Source of the DNA: Marimonas arenosa
GTDB taxonomy: Bacteria > Pseudomonadota > Alphaproteobacteria > Rhodobacterales > Rhodobacteraceae
Reading direction: 5' to 3'
DNA: 64,000 bases
NCBI RefSeq assembly: GCF_030848945.1
Contig: NZ_JANHAX010000002.1
Coordinates: 124,001-188,000 of the forward strand
The position numbers and the translations under genes were made by a program. The notes under the pieces were generated by a model. It had not been told where the DNA came from, did no database searches, and worked only from the letters and a program-made list of their open reading frames with translations. Below are positions 53,281 through 63,138 of this stretch, piece after piece. Numbering within the stretch: position 1 is the first letter of the stretch; each line of letters opens with the position of its first letter.

Positions 53281-54879
53281 ATGTGTGCCGTTTCATCAGA
53301 ACAGAGCCTTCACGTAACACGTCCCGGTATCAACGCCGCCGGCCTTTTCTGGTTTGCTCTTCTGCTCGCCGGATCTGTCCCGATTTTCTGGATCGGCATC
53401 GTATCGCTCGCCCAGGCGTGGAGTACCGCCGAATATAGCCACGGACCGCTCATTCCGCTCATCTCGCTATACCTTTTCTTGCGTGAGCTCCGGCGCATGC
53501 CTCTGCCGGAGGTGAACCCACCTGATCGCTGGCCCGGAGTTCTGGTGATCCTTTTCGCGCTGGTGGTGGCGGTTTTCGGAAACCTGACCCGGATTCCCGA
53601 CATCGTTACTTACGCGATGATCATCTGGATTGGCGGCGTTGTGCTGACCGTTTTTGGTTGGCGACGCGGAAAACGGCATCAGCTTGGCGTTGTGCATCTG
53701 GTCTTCATGCTGCCATTGCCGCAAATCCTCTACTGGAAGATGACCATTTTTCTGCAGTGGGTGTCGTCGGCGATTGGCGTCTGGTTCATCAGCCTTGCCG
53801 GCATCTCGGTCTATCTGGAAGGCAATGTGATCGACCTTGGGGTCTACAAACTTCAGGTCGCAGAGGCCTGTTCCGGCCTGCGGTACCTCTTCCCCATTCT
53901 GAGCTTCTCGTACCTTTTCGCGATCCTCTATCGTGGGCCGCTTTGGCACAAAGTTTTTCTCCTATTGATGGCTGCACCGTTGTCGGTGCTGATGAATTCC
54001 TTCCGGATCGGGGTGATTGGATTGCTGGTCGATCGCTACGGGATTGAACAGGCAGAAGGCTTTCTGCATTTCTTCGAAGGCTGGGTGGTTTTTCTGGCCT
54101 GTATTGCCGTTTTGTTCGCGACGGCCGTGATGCTGCAGCGCCTGACCGCAAACCCCAAACCGCTTGCGGAGGCGATCGATCTCGACACAAGCGGCTTTGG
54201 GGCAATTTTGGCGAGACTGTGGGGAATTCGTGCATCCAAAGCCTTAGCCGCAGGGGCGCTTATCACGCTGGCGGTTTCGGCTGCCTGGAGCATCCGCGGT
54301 GTCAATGACGCTCCGCCGCTAGACCGTCAGCCCTTTGCGCTTTTTCCCTACAGTATAGGGACCTGGTCGGGAACCACACACACGTTAGAACCCGAAGTCG
54401 AAGAAGTCCTGGGCGCGACCGACTACCTGAACGCGACCTACAGCTCCGTCGAGGCCTCGGCCGCTGTGAACATGTTCGTGGCGTTTTACGACACGCAGGC
54501 GGAGGGTGAAGGCATACATTCCCCCGAAGTCTGCCTGCCTGTCGGAGGGTGGGAAATCTTCAGCCTCGAACCTTACCGCATCGATATGACCGGCGCTGGG
54601 TATGGCGTTTTCGAAGTGAACCGTGCGGTGATCCAGAAGGGATTGTCGCAGCAGCTCGTTTATTACTGGTTTGAACAGCGTGGCAAGCGAATGACCAACG
54701 ATGTCTTGGCAAAGTTCAGCGTTGTGAAGGACGGCCTGACCATGGGCCGAACCGATGGCGCATTGGTGCGCTATGTCACGAAGATTGGCGGCGATGAGTC
54801 CGAGGTTGAAGCGGATGCCAGGCTGAAGGATTTCATAGCACAGAGCCTCAAACGTCTTCCTCGATTTGTGCCTTTGTGA
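53281..54879 (+). CDS. xrtD: Exosortase with C-terminal EpsI domain, XrtD-type (VPLPA-CTERM-specific)
   Basis: 532 residues. Eight or so membrane helices hold the exosortase triad: Cys197 in [11 protein letters not shown], Arg242 in NSFRIGVIG, His263 in GFLHFFEGW. From about residue 315 an EpsI domain follows ([13 protein letters not shown], then [14 protein letters not shown]). Known XrtD proteins are this exosortase-EpsI fusion and serve VPLPA-CTERM substrates; three proteins in this window carry such tails. It cuts the tail after membrane insertion and likely links the protein to an envelope anchor. Standalone gene between EPS export genes and an aminotransferase. Confidence 0.93.
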   Translation: MCAVSSEQSLHVTRPGINAAGLFWFALLLAGSVPIFWIGIVSLAQAWSTAEYSHGPLIPLISLYLFLRELRRMPLPEVNPPDRWPGVLVILFALVVAVFGNLTRIPDIVTYAMIIWIGGVVLTVFGWRRGKRHQLGVVHLVFMLPLPQILYWKMTIFLQWVSSAIGVWFISLAGISVYLEGNVIDLGVYKLQVAEACSGLRYLFPILSFSYLFAILYRGPLWHKVFLLLMAAPLSVLMNSFRIGVIGLLVDRYGIEQAEGFLHFFEGWVVFLACIAVLFATAVMLQRLTANPKPLAEAIDLDTSGFGAILARLWGIRASKALAAGALITLAVSAAWSIRGVNDAPPLDRQPFALFPYSIGTWSGTTHTLEPEVEEVLGATDYLNATYSSVEASAAVNMFVAFYDTQAEGEGIHSPEVCLPVGGWEIFSLEPYRIDMTGAGYGVFEVNRAVIQKGLSQQLVYYWFEQRGKRMTNDVLAKFSVVKDGLTMGRTDGALVRYVTKIGGDESEVEADARLKDFIAQSLKRLPRFVPL

Positions 54880-54935
54880 CGAGTGATATGGTTACCTTCG
54901 ACGGCAGTTCCTGCGTCGTCGGAGCATGCTTCGTT

Positions 54936-56111
54936 CTAGTTGCGCTGGTCATTCGGTTCAGACTGAATAACATGATGTAATCGACCAACAATTCGAGCAA
55001 TCGCATCAGCGGAAAGCCCCTGATGCAAGGGAAGCGACAGAATGTTGTTTTTAAGAAATATGGCGTCTCCGCAATCTTCGTTCCAAACCAGGTGACGGTT
55101 GTACCCGGCCCACCATGGGGTGGCGTCAATTCCACTCCGAATGAGGAAAGCTGCAACCTGATCACGCCGTTTGACGAGGATCGGAAAGGACTGTGGGCAG
55201 GTGGTCTCAGGCAATTGAGGGAAAAGCGGTTCTACGCCCTCTATCCCAGCAAGCAGATCCAAATAGGTCAGGTAGTTCTCGCGCCGCTTTTGGATGGTTT
55301 CTTGAGAATTAAAAGACCGCATCGGCCACTTAGCAAACAGATCGATGCGGGCATCTGACAGCCGGGGGTCAAAGTAGTAGTTAGATGGCATGTCTGGCCG
55401 AGCTTCAAGCTCGGCCGCTGTCTCGGGCGAGCGCTGCCGGAAGCGCAGCTTTTTCAAACCACTCAGGAGTCGTGAGCCAAGAAGCATACCAGAAGTAAGA
55501 CGCAGCCGCTCCTTGTATACTCGGGCGGCTGGGGCGCGGCCGACAAACCGCGGCGCGTTTGGAATTGAGGCACTATTGATGACCAGCGCTCCGCCGGAGA
55601 GAACCGGAAAGAATTTGTAGAAACAGAAGACCGCGACGTCTCCGCTGTATCCCTCGGCGGGAGCGGTGCCGCTAAGAAGACTAAGCGCGCAGTCCTCGAT
55701 CAGGTACAGTCCACTCCGGTTGCACAACTCCCGCAAAGCCTCTGTTTCGGGCTGCAGGAAGCCGAAATAGTGTGTCAAATAGATTGCTCGTGTCTTTTCC
55801 GTAATCTTGGCCTGCAATCCCGCCAGATCGATCCGTGCTTGTCGATTGACTGGATAGAGCGTGACTTTCAATCCGGCATGGAGTAGCGGGTCAAGTTCAG
55901 ACCCACAATTGTAGGCTGGAGCTAAAACCTCGTCTCCAGGTTTCAATTTCAGAAGGTCGCAAGCTTTTCTTATTGCAGCACGGGTGTTGAACGAATATCC
56001 GATCCGCCGATTTGCGAAGAGACCAGGTACGCCGCCGTTCTTGTCAGCTACCAAAAAATCCCGGATTTTTAGTCGGGGGTGAGTGCAAACAGCTTTTCTT
56101 CTAAACTTCAC
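54936..56111 (-). CDS. DegT/DnrJ/EryC1/StrS family aminotransferase
   Basis: 391 residues. PLP-dependent sugar aminotransferase fold: PAYNCGSELDPLLHAG, YLTHYFGF, LIEDCALSLL and the lysine site FCFYKFFPVLSGGAL. It converts a keto-sugar nucleotide to an amino sugar, or it is a relative acting on another group. The family's C-terminal region is kept. Convergent with the exosortase gene; divergent from the glycosyltransferase operon to its right. Confidence 0.9.
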   Translation of the reverse strand: MKFRRKAVCTHPRLKIRDFLVADKNGGVPGLFANRRIGYSFNTRAAIRKACDLLKLKPGDEVLAPAYNCGSELDPLLHAGLKVTLYPVNRQARIDLAGLQAKITEKTRAIYLTHYFGFLQPETEALRELCNRSGLYLIEDCALSLLSGTAPAEGYSGDVAVFCFYKFFPVLSGGALVINSASIPNAPRFVGRAPAARVYKERLRLTSGMLLGSRLLSGLKKLRFRQRSPETAAELEARPDMPSNYYFDPRLSDARIDLFAKWPMRSFNSQETIQKRRENYLTYLDLLAGIEGVEPLFPQLPETTCPQSFPILVKRRDQVAAFLIRSGIDATPWWAGYNRHLVWNEDCGDAIFLKNNILSLPLHQGLSADAIARIVGRLHHVIQSEPNDQRN

Positions 56112-56448
56112 GTGGCAACTCTTCTTGCATCGAGTAACGCTGGCTACCCGAATGATTGTCCACGCTGAAACCTGAATGCGGGACTTGGTTGCCCGGATGG
56201 AAAAGCCACTTGGTGACTATCCGGGCGTGCGTCAGCATCGGGTTCCTGCATACAGAACACTCTGCCGCGTTTGTCAGCATCTGGCTCCTCAGTAAAATCG
56301 CTGTTCTGGTGTCTGCCAGCCGTTTTTCTTGTATGTTTTCATACTCCTCAAGAACCTTATCAACTCGGCTGTGGATGAGGAAGTGACTTCCGCAACGGTT
56401 TTCTGTAAGGCCATGTATAACGAAAGAAAACGCGAAAAAACACATTCT
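56112..56448. other. Divergent intergenic region
   Basis: 337 bp between the aminotransferase and glycosyltransferase genes. It may include the true start of the glycosyltransferase (ATG at 56413, with AAGG three bases ahead). No other gene seen. Confidence 0.5.
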
Positions 56449-57429
56449 ATGAGTAACTCCATCGATCCGCAGGTGATAGGCCAAGAACAGATTCGCGTCT
56501 CCGTTATCATCGTGAACTGGAACACTTGTGATTTGTTGCATAATTGCGTCCGGTCGGTGAAGGCGCAGACCTCCGCGGTTCACGAAATCATCGTCATCGA
56601 CAATGCCAGTTCCGACGGCTCTGCCGAGATGGTTCGGAGGGAGTTTCCCGATGTGATCCTGATTGCCAACACCGGGAACCGGGGGTTCGCAGCAGCCAAC
56701 AACCAAGGGTTAGAAATCGCTCGCGGCGAGTCTGTTCTTCTGCTCAACCCGGATACGGTTGTATTGGATCACGCTATCGATACCATGCTCGACTGGCTTG
56801 AAATCCACCGAGATGTGGGATGTGTTGGCTGTCAGGTGCTGGAAGGGCCGGATGTCGTCCAGAAGACGTGTTTTGCCGACCCCTCACCGCTGAACCTCGC
56901 GATCATCGAGCTTGGGCTGTTGCGACTGGCACGGTATGCTCGCGTTCTGGGACGGCCTTGGTATATGGATTGGGATCGGGAATCGACACGTGACGTCGAC
57001 GTGGTTTCAGGAATGTTCATGTTGGTGCCACGCATGGTCCTGCAAGAAGTGGGGCCGCTGGATGAGGGTTTTTTCGTTTATGCTGAGGAAGCCGACTGGT
57101 GCCGGCGTATCCGAAAGGTCGGTTGGCGCTGCGTCTTTGCCACGGAAGCCCAGATTATTCACCTTGACGGTGGTTCGAAGAGCACGGCACAAATCCGTTC
57201 GCGGATGTATGTTCAGTTGCAGAAAAGCCACCTTTACTACGTTCGCAAACACTATGGGCGTCTAGGCTTTGCTGCAGTGAAGACGTTGTTTGTCGGTTCG
57301 GCACTGGCGCGCGGTGTCTTGTTTGGAATTCGGTCCGTTTTCCGACGCGACGCTGATACGCGGGCACGAGTGCGTCTGTCGGCGGCGGCGCTTCGCTATC
57401 ATTTGTTCGGACGAGAGGCCGAGTCGTGA
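56449..57429 (+). CDS. Glycosyltransferase family 2 (rhamnosyl-type)
   Basis: 326 residues. RVSVIIVNWNTCDLLHNCV, VIDNASSDGSAEM, GNRGFAAANNQGL and LLNPDTV are those of the WbbL/RfbF rhamnosyltransferase-like group; VSGMFMLVPR and EEADWCRR complete the active site. ATG at 56449 chosen; 56413 also possible. Its stop overlaps the GTG of the next gene. First of a four-gene overlapping operon. Confidence 0.92.
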   Translation: MSNSIDPQVIGQEQIRVSVIIVNWNTCDLLHNCVRSVKAQTSAVHEIIVIDNASSDGSAEMVRREFPDVILIANTGNRGFAAANNQGLEIARGESVLLLNPDTVVLDHAIDTMLDWLEIHRDVGCVGCQVLEGPDVVQKTCFADPSPLNLAIIELGLLRLARYARVLGRPWYMDWDRESTRDVDVVSGMFMLVPRMVLQEVGPLDEGFFVYAEEADWCRRIRKVGWRCVFATEAQIIHLDGGSKSTAQIRSRMYVQLQKSHLYYVRKHYGRLGFAAVKTLFVGSALARGVLFGIRSVFRRDADTRARVRLSAAALRYHLFGREAES

Positions 57430-58634
57430 CAGTTGAAGGTTTTCAAGTGCGTTGTTTGCAGTCCATTGATGAACTGCAGGTTCACAAGGACGAATGGGAC
57501 GCCTGCGTGCACCGCACGAAAGGAGATATCTACTTTTGCGGTGACTGGGTATCGGTTTGGATGAAGCATTTCGGGAAGGGGCATCCCTTTCGGGGCGTAT
57601 GTCTCTGGGAGGGAGAGAATCTTGTCGGTGTTCTGCCGATCTATTTGGAGAAGTTCGGACTTGGACCGTTTTCCGTTACAATGGCGCGATTAGTCGGTGT
57701 CCATTCAAGTTATCCGCTGCTTTCTCTCCCCTTGCCTGCTGGGAAAAAAGAGACAGTGTTGAGCGATGCTGTGAGCCGAATCCTGAGTGACGAAAATTGT
57801 CAGGGGATCAGTTTCTCTCCAATATCAGGTCATGCCGATGACATTGCTGGCTTGAGGTCGGCAGTTTCAAGCTTGCCCAATGCATGTTTTAGTGCCGATA
57901 CGGAAATCGGTAAGCACACGATTTTTCTTCTGCCGGATAGTTTTGAGGAGTACTTTAGCAGCCTTTCGAAAAGCCGGCGCCGTGAATACCGGAAAGGATT
58001 GTCTATTCTGGAAAGCAAATATTCTCTGGAGCGGCGAGTTTCCGATCAAAAGACCATCGCAGCCTTTTTTGACCGATTTGCAAAGCTTCATTCCAAGCAA
58101 TGGCAAGCTGTTGGGAAAGCCGGCCATTTCCAAGACTGGCCCGGCAGCGAGGGGTTCTATCGCGAACTGTTAGAAAAGATGTCCCCTTCCGGGCAATGTG
58201 GCATCGAGGAATACTGCGATCAAGACGAGGTGTTGGCGGCGCAGTTTTTTTTTCAGTTCGGTGAAAAAACCTATTGGCGTCTCATAGCGCGCACTCTTGA
58301 TCCGTTGGCAACCAAGGCTGGCGTTGGTCGCATCGGAATGGTTGAACGGATCATGCATCTGATTGACCAAGGTGTAGAAGTGATTGAATCTGGAGCAGGA
58401 GAGTACGACTACAAAACGAGCTATGGTGGAACTCTAACGCCTTTTCGGCGATGTGTGATTGTTCGCGATCAGAAATGGTCTAAAGTGCGTGTCGCAACGC
58501 TGCTGGCATGGGCGGATTTTTTGGACTTGGCTTATTATCGCATCTGGTTTTTGAAACTGGCGCCGCGGTTGCGCAAGCTGACCGGGGCGAAACCGCGTCC
58601 GCTCTGGCGAAGCTGGATCCGGACACGGCTCTGA
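57426..58634 (+). CDS. GNAT-family acetyltransferase (CelD/BcsL-like)
   Basis: 402 residues. Double GNAT fold: N-terminal half with WVSVWMKHFGKGHPFRGV, C-terminal acyl-CoA domain with SKSRRREYRKGLSILE, AAQFFFQFGEKTYWRL and GAGEYDYKTSYGG. Members of this group decorate cellulose or EPS. GTG start overlaps the preceding stop. It is followed by a FemAB-like protein, a pairing common in exosortase-linked loci. Confidence 0.9.
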   Translation: MTVEGFQVRCLQSIDELQVHKDEWDACVHRTKGDIYFCGDWVSVWMKHFGKGHPFRGVCLWEGENLVGVLPIYLEKFGLGPFSVTMARLVGVHSSYPLLSLPLPAGKKETVLSDAVSRILSDENCQGISFSPISGHADDIAGLRSAVSSLPNACFSADTEIGKHTIFLLPDSFEEYFSSLSKSRRREYRKGLSILESKYSLERRVSDQKTIAAFFDRFAKLHSKQWQAVGKAGHFQDWPGSEGFYRELLEKMSPSGQCGIEEYCDQDEVLAAQFFFQFGEKTYWRLIARTLDPLATKAGVGRIGMVERIMHLIDQGVEVIESGAGEYDYKTSYGGTLTPFRRCVIVRDQKWSKVRVATLLAWADFLDLAYYRIWFLKLAPRLRKLTGAKPRPLWRSWIRTRL

Positions 58635-58635
58635 C

Positions 58636-59676
58636 ATGCACGTTCCCGTTTCATCCGTGCAGATCGTTGCAGAAAAAGTCTGGCCGGACTTGTCTGGCCG
58701 GTTCCGCGATCTGACCTACGAACAGAGCCTGACCTATGCCCAGGCGGCGGCGCGGCGGATCGGGGCGGAATTGCAGTTGCTCCGCGTGGAATGCGACGGC
58801 GAACTGGTTGCGGCCGCCGCAGTGCGGATCAAGCGGGTGCCGGGACTGCGCCGGGGCATTGCATGGATCGCATCCGGCCCCTTGACTATGCCGGTCGCTG
58901 GCGTGGTTCCCAATGACGACCGGTATCGGGACATTCTGCGCGCCCTGCGCGACCACCTGGTTACCCGCGACGGCCATGTGCTGCGCCTGCGCTTCCCCGG
59001 GATCGCTTTTCACGAGGCGGAACGGATGGATGCAATCGCAGCCAAGGCTGGGTTCGATCCGGCGCCTCGCGTCGCGCCCTACAGATCATTTGCCATGGAT
59101 CTGAGCCTCGACGAGGAAAGCCTGATGACGGCACTCAAGGGCAAGTGGCGCACCGATTTGCGCTATGCGCAGAAATCCGGTCTGGGGTTGGACAGCGGTC
59201 TTACCCCTGATCTGGAAGAACGTTTCCTGGCGCTGTTCGAGGAGGTCCAGAAGACAAAGGAGTTTCGGCCCGACATCACCCCGGAGTTTCACTTTGCACT
59301 TCAGGGGGACGACCTCAGGCATGACATCCTGATCGCGACTAAGGACGGCACCGATATCGCCGGCATCGTCACAGGTAGTTGCGCACGCACGGCTGTCTAT
59401 CTTTACGGGGCAACGTCCGACATCGGAAGGCGCCTGCGGGCGGGCTATTTTCTGACGTGGCAAGGAATTGCCCTGGCGCGGGCGCGCGGGTTGGCCTGGT
59501 ATGATCTCGGTGGGGTCGATTTCGAAGAGAATCCAAGCGTTGCCCGTTTCAAAGAGCGGATGAACGGACGCCCGATTCTCGCCGCGGGTCCCTATGAAGC
59601 ACGACCTGCAGGCGTTTTTCCGTACCTCGTAGACAAGCTTGAAACCTTGCGAGAGAAGATCAAGGCACGAAGGTGA
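58636..59676 (+). CDS. FemAB-like (peptidoglycan bridge-type) acyltransferase
   Basis: 346 residues of the GNAT/FemAB fold: LTYEQSLTYAQAAARRIGAE, KGKWRTDLRYAQKSGLGL, YGATSDIGRRLRAGYFLTWQ and WYDLGGVDFEENPSVARFKE. FemX/FemAB enzymes add amino acids from aminoacyl-tRNA; the exosortase-linked versions have unknown acceptors. It begins two bases after the GNAT gene's stop and overlaps the deacetylase start. Confidence 0.9.
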   Translation: MHVPVSSVQIVAEKVWPDLSGRFRDLTYEQSLTYAQAAARRIGAELQLLRVECDGELVAAAAVRIKRVPGLRRGIAWIASGPLTMPVAGVVPNDDRYRDILRALRDHLVTRDGHVLRLRFPGIAFHEAERMDAIAAKAGFDPAPRVAPYRSFAMDLSLDEESLMTALKGKWRTDLRYAQKSGLGLDSGLTPDLEERFLALFEEVQKTKEFRPDITPEFHFALQGDDLRHDILIATKDGTDIAGIVTGSCARTAVYLYGATSDIGRRLRAGYFLTWQGIALARARGLAWYDLGGVDFEENPSVARFKERMNGRPILAAGPYEARPAGVFPYLVDKLETLREKIKARR

Positions 59677-60368
59677 CGGCAAGGATGGCGACGCGAAATA
59701 TCGGCATAATCATCCACGGGATCGGTCGGCCTGGGCGAGCGCTTGAAACCGGTGAAGCGCCCTTCTGGATAAGCACGGACCAGTTTGACACTCTGCTAGG
59801 CATGATCACCGAGGCGCCACGGCCTGACTTGATACGGCTTAGTTTCGATGACGGCAATGCATCGGACTGCGACATCGCCCTGTCCCGGCTATTGGGCCAG
59901 GGAATGACTGCTGACTTTTTTCCACTAAGTGGACGTATAGACCACGAAGGGTCACTGACGGCGGAGCAGATCCAGACGCTTGCCGCTGCTGGGATGGGGA
60001 TAGGCAGCCATGGCGTGGCGCATCGGGATTGGCGCCGACTGCCGCGGCAGGAGCTTCGCGAGGAACTCATCCGTTCGCGGGCCGAGCTGGAGGCGGTCTG
60101 TGGAATGCCAGTGACCGAGGCGGCGATTCCCTTTGGCAGCTATAATGGCCGGGTCCTTCGCGCGCTCAGGCGGGCCGGTTACCGCGTGGCCTATTCCAGC
60201 GATCGTGGACGCATGAACCCCGGGGCCTTCCTCAGACCGAGAAGCTCTGTCCGGGGCGACATGCAAGACAAAGATTTCGCCGACCTCTTGCGCGGTGAGC
60301 TGCGCCTGGCCCGCCGCCTTCGACGCGGACTCGGAATGACGCTCCGACAGGTGCCAGGATTGCGATGA
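59673..60368 (+). CDS. Polysaccharide deacetylase family protein (second)
   Basis: 231 residues. Metal motifs LSFDDGNASD and GSHGVAHRDW, then PFGSYNGRVL, put it in the NodB/CE4 group; shorter than the 37569 copy and without an N-terminal anchor. It overlaps the FemAB-like stop by four bases (GTG 59673; ATG 59685 possible). Likely a second de-N-acetylation step in the polymer or its anchor. End of the operon. Confidence 0.9.
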   Translation: MTARMATRNIGIIIHGIGRPGRALETGEAPFWISTDQFDTLLGMITEAPRPDLIRLSFDDGNASDCDIALSRLLGQGMTADFFPLSGRIDHEGSLTAEQIQTLAAAGMGIGSHGVAHRDWRRLPRQELREELIRSRAELEAVCGMPVTEAAIPFGSYNGRVLRALRRAGYRVAYSSDRGRMNPGAFLRPRSSVRGDMQDKDFADLLRGELRLARRLRRGLGMTLRQVPGLR

Positions 60369-60655
60369 GGAAGAGTAGGGCAACCTGACGCCGGACCAGT
60401 TTTTCACGATCCAAGAGGCAGTTTTTTCCACGTCTTTTCGTGGCCGGTCGCCATGGTACTTTTTTCGTTCATGACGGTACTAGGCTCCGTTGGTCCATTG
60501 CCTTCGTGCCTGCACGGGCAACTCTGTGGGGCGGGTCGTTAAAGCAGGTCTATGTCTTCCGGCCTTAAGGGCCTTGGTAAGGCCACGAAAGCGGTAAATT
60601 GTTCTGCTATGTCTCGGGACATTTCCCCGGTCGACCTAGCTTTTGAAATTTGTTT
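60369..60655. other. Intergenic with nested inverted repeats
   Basis: Contains GGCCTTAAGGGCC and an overlapping GGCCTT GGT AAGGCC hairpin (60561-60584). There is no T-run on either strand, so it is not a clear terminator. No gene. Confidence 0.5.
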
Positions 60656-61534
60656 CTATGCCTTTTCAAGAACTGCTATGTCTTGAAAAAAGAGTCCGGG
60701 AACTTCTTTCCAATTCCCCGGATAGAATTTAACAATCTTTAGTCCCGCATTCTGCATCTCTCTCTTGAATGCGTCTTCAGTCACTGCAATTGCTGCCTCC
60801 GGAGGGTCTGCCCAAATTGGGCAAAACCACTCAGAAGAACCGTATGCCTTTTTTTCGAAAATCCACCGACTTTTAGGTTGTGGATAGTACCTACTTACCT
60901 CTGGCCCTCTCTTTGACAAGGTTTCTCGATAGAGATCATCTAGCACGAAAAAGCTAATGACGGCTCGCCCTCCTAGTTCAAGCCTACCAGCTACTTGTCG
61001 AAGATAACCGACCCAATCCTCTTCATTGAGATGCGTCCAAACGGAAAGAGCGGTAATCAAGTTAAATTTCTGCTTGCCGAGTGGCCATTCGACAACCGAG
61101 CGCGTTGCTTCTGGTGCATAACTTGCATTCGAAGCTTCGTAGTAAACGAAGTTTACTCTACTATCGGAATAGTGACGCCTGCAAATTTCGATCGAGGCTT
61201 TTCCGACATCTAGTCCCGTATAGGTATCAGAGTCTTTCATGAAAGAACTTGACGACAAGAATAAGCGGCCTGTACCGCAACCGACATCTAAAATGTTTAG
61301 AGGAGTTTCCACATCGGGTTTGTGCAGGAACAGTATGCTCTGGAAAACACCAACGGTATAACACCATTCGCCATACGTGATAGTCCCGAGGCCTCCCAGA
61401 CGGTCCGAGTAGCGAGGGATATTCTTCAGAACACTGCCGCGCGAGAACGCCCTTTTCTCGAACTTTCTGTAGATGTTCTCGAAACACTCTATGACAAAGG
61501 TTTTCCCTCGCCGCAACAAGCTTCGTATTCTCAT
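60656..61534 (-). CDS. Class I SAM-dependent methyltransferase
   Basis: 292 residues. Motif I ILDVGCGTGRLFL, YTGLDVGKASIE, LITALSVWTHLN and LELGGRAVISFF form the SAM site. ATG at 61534 with GGGAAA ahead; the longer frame to 61576 would need ATT. It follows the flippase by 26 bases on the same strand. It probably methylates a sugar of the repeat unit. The sequence is AT-richer than its neighbours, suggesting separate origin. Confidence 0.88.
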   Translation of the reverse strand: MRIRSLLRRGKTFVIECFENIYRKFEKRAFSRGSVLKNIPRYSDRLGGLGTITYGEWCYTVGVFQSILFLHKPDVETPLNILDVGCGTGRLFLSSSSFMKDSDTYTGLDVGKASIEICRRHYSDSRVNFVYYEASNASYAPEATRSVVEWPLGKQKFNLITALSVWTHLNEEDWVGYLRQVAGRLELGGRAVISFFVLDDLYRETLSKRGPEVSRYYPQPKSRWIFEKKAYGSSEWFCPIWADPPEAAIAVTEDAFKREMQNAGLKIVKFYPGNWKEVPGLFFQDIAVLEKA

Positions 61535-61560
61535 TGGGTTTTCCCAAGCCTTAGCGCCAT

Positions 61561-62982
61561 TCAGTTTTCTCGCCAATCAGTTTTCGCGTCACGGAAAACT
61601 GTGATCAAATCCCTTACATTCATAGCAACTATGGCTAAGCAAGCAAGGCTAATTACCACCAAGTACCAGTTTCCGTTTGTATTTGTGCTAGTAGAGATGG
61701 CACTCGTGGCGAGGGTTGCTATCGCTAGAACTCCAGCGATCAATGACACTCCGACTCGGCCAAAGTCGAGGCTCAAACGGTAGTGTACGAGAACCAGCGA
61801 CACTGCGAACGCGATCGCTTCACCTGCTATTGCGACCCAGATAACGACGAGCACATCGCCCCAGATCGTTGCCGCATACCAAGCGAGTGGTAGTACCAGA
61901 ATGCGCATCGTGTTGGCGATCATGGCATTGCTGGTGTGGGCCCTCGAAAGCGCGACAATTGCGCATCCGACCTTGAGATTACGGACGGCCTGCTGGATGG
62001 CCAACCAGCTCAAAAGCGGCACAAGCGCCTCGTATTTTGCGCCAAGCAGGAGGCGAATTGTGGGCGGCCCGAAAGCGAAGACAGCCAAGACCAGGAACAG
62101 GCTGCTGAGCAGGCTGGCTTGCATCGCCGCAGCGGCCAATTGTGCAAATCGATCCCGGTCCCGGTCCCGGTGCTGCGCCGCAGCTGATAGTTGCGGCAGG
62201 AAGAACTGTGTTTCGCTTGCCGCCGTCACCAAGGTCGGCGTCAGGGTCAAGGTCACGCCCATGGCAAAGATCGCCAGGGCCTCGATGCCAAGCTCTCGGC
62301 CGACAATCAGCTTGTCGCCTTGAAACACCGCAAAAAGCAGGATGTTGTTGACGAGGATCGGCCATCCGAAAGACAAGGCGTGGGCGGACTGGTTCAGATC
62401 AAACCGGATCCTGAAAGGACGTTCCGCCAGAAGATGCGAGGCAGCGACCGTGCAGGCCCACTGGATAAGCACCGCGTAGAGCATCACCCGATAGTCGGCA
62501 AAAAACTGATAGAGTGGCCAAAGGCTCAGGACAGACAAGAAGGCCGGCACCGTCTTCGACAGGATCAACGGGCGGTAGACCATACGCCGGTTCAGCCGGT
62601 GGATGTCGAAATGCTCAAAGCCGCGCAGCGCCGGCACCAGCGCGAGCATCTGATAAGCCCAGGCCACATCAGGTATGCCGAGAAATTGCGCAATAGGAGA
62701 TGCCAGCAGGAACAGAATTGCACCTGAAAGGAGACCGCGCAGCAAGTTGAACCCATGCAAACCCGCCTGCAGTCGCGGGTCGTTGCCTTCTTTGTCCTGA
62801 ACGATCAGTTGCTGCAGGCCGAGCCCTGAAGCCATCTCAACTATGGCCATGCTGATCGCGAAGGTCGCAGCGATGCCGTAGTCCTCGACGCTGACCAATC
62901 GGGCGACCAGCAAGTTGCGCGCGAGCAGCATGAGCGATCCAAGGGCGTTGCCGGACAGCAGCAGGATGACGGATCGGAACAT
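61561..62982 (-). CDS. Oligosaccharide flippase (Wzx/MOP family)
   Basis: 473 residues, 12 or more helices. SVILLLSGNALGSLMLL, ARNLLVARLVSVEDYGIAAT and GLGLQQLIVQDK are typical. It moves lipid-linked repeat units across the inner membrane. ATG at 62982 preceded by AAAGG; the frame's extension to 63078 is disfavoured. A truncated paralogue start lies at 27031. The C-terminal 150 residues are AT-richer than the N-terminal part. Confidence 0.92.
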   Translation of the reverse strand: MFRSVILLLSGNALGSLMLLARNLLVARLVSVEDYGIAATFAISMAIVEMASGLGLQQLIVQDKEGNDPRLQAGLHGFNLLRGLLSGAILFLLASPIAQFLGIPDVAWAYQMLALVPALRGFEHFDIHRLNRRMVYRPLILSKTVPAFLSVLSLWPLYQFFADYRVMLYAVLIQWACTVAASHLLAERPFRIRFDLNQSAHALSFGWPILVNNILLFAVFQGDKLIVGRELGIEALAIFAMGVTLTLTPTLVTAASETQFFLPQLSAAAQHRDRDRDRFAQLAAAAMQASLLSSLFLVLAVFAFGPPTIRLLLGAKYEALVPLLSWLAIQQAVRNLKVGCAIVALSRAHTSNAMIANTMRILVLPLAWYAATIWGDVLVVIWVAIAGEAIAFAVSLVLVHYRLSLDFGRVGVSLIAGVLAIATLATSAISTSTNTNGNWYLVVISLACLAIVAMNVRDLITVFRDAKTDWREN

Positions 62983-63138
62983 CGAAGGCCTTTCGAAACT
63001 TAATTCAGCAAAATCGGCGCCGGCTGTGGGTGTTCTTTCCGCTACGATGGGGAAGGTCAAGAAAAACGAAGGTTTCAACCCTTGCCAAATCGGGTTCTAT
63101 GGAATGCAGTATGACCAACGAACAGCCTGGATTGTCAG

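Noticed and set aside
60561..60584. Terminator between the deacetylase and methyltransferase genes
   Set aside because: Hairpins exist, but neither strand has a following T-run.
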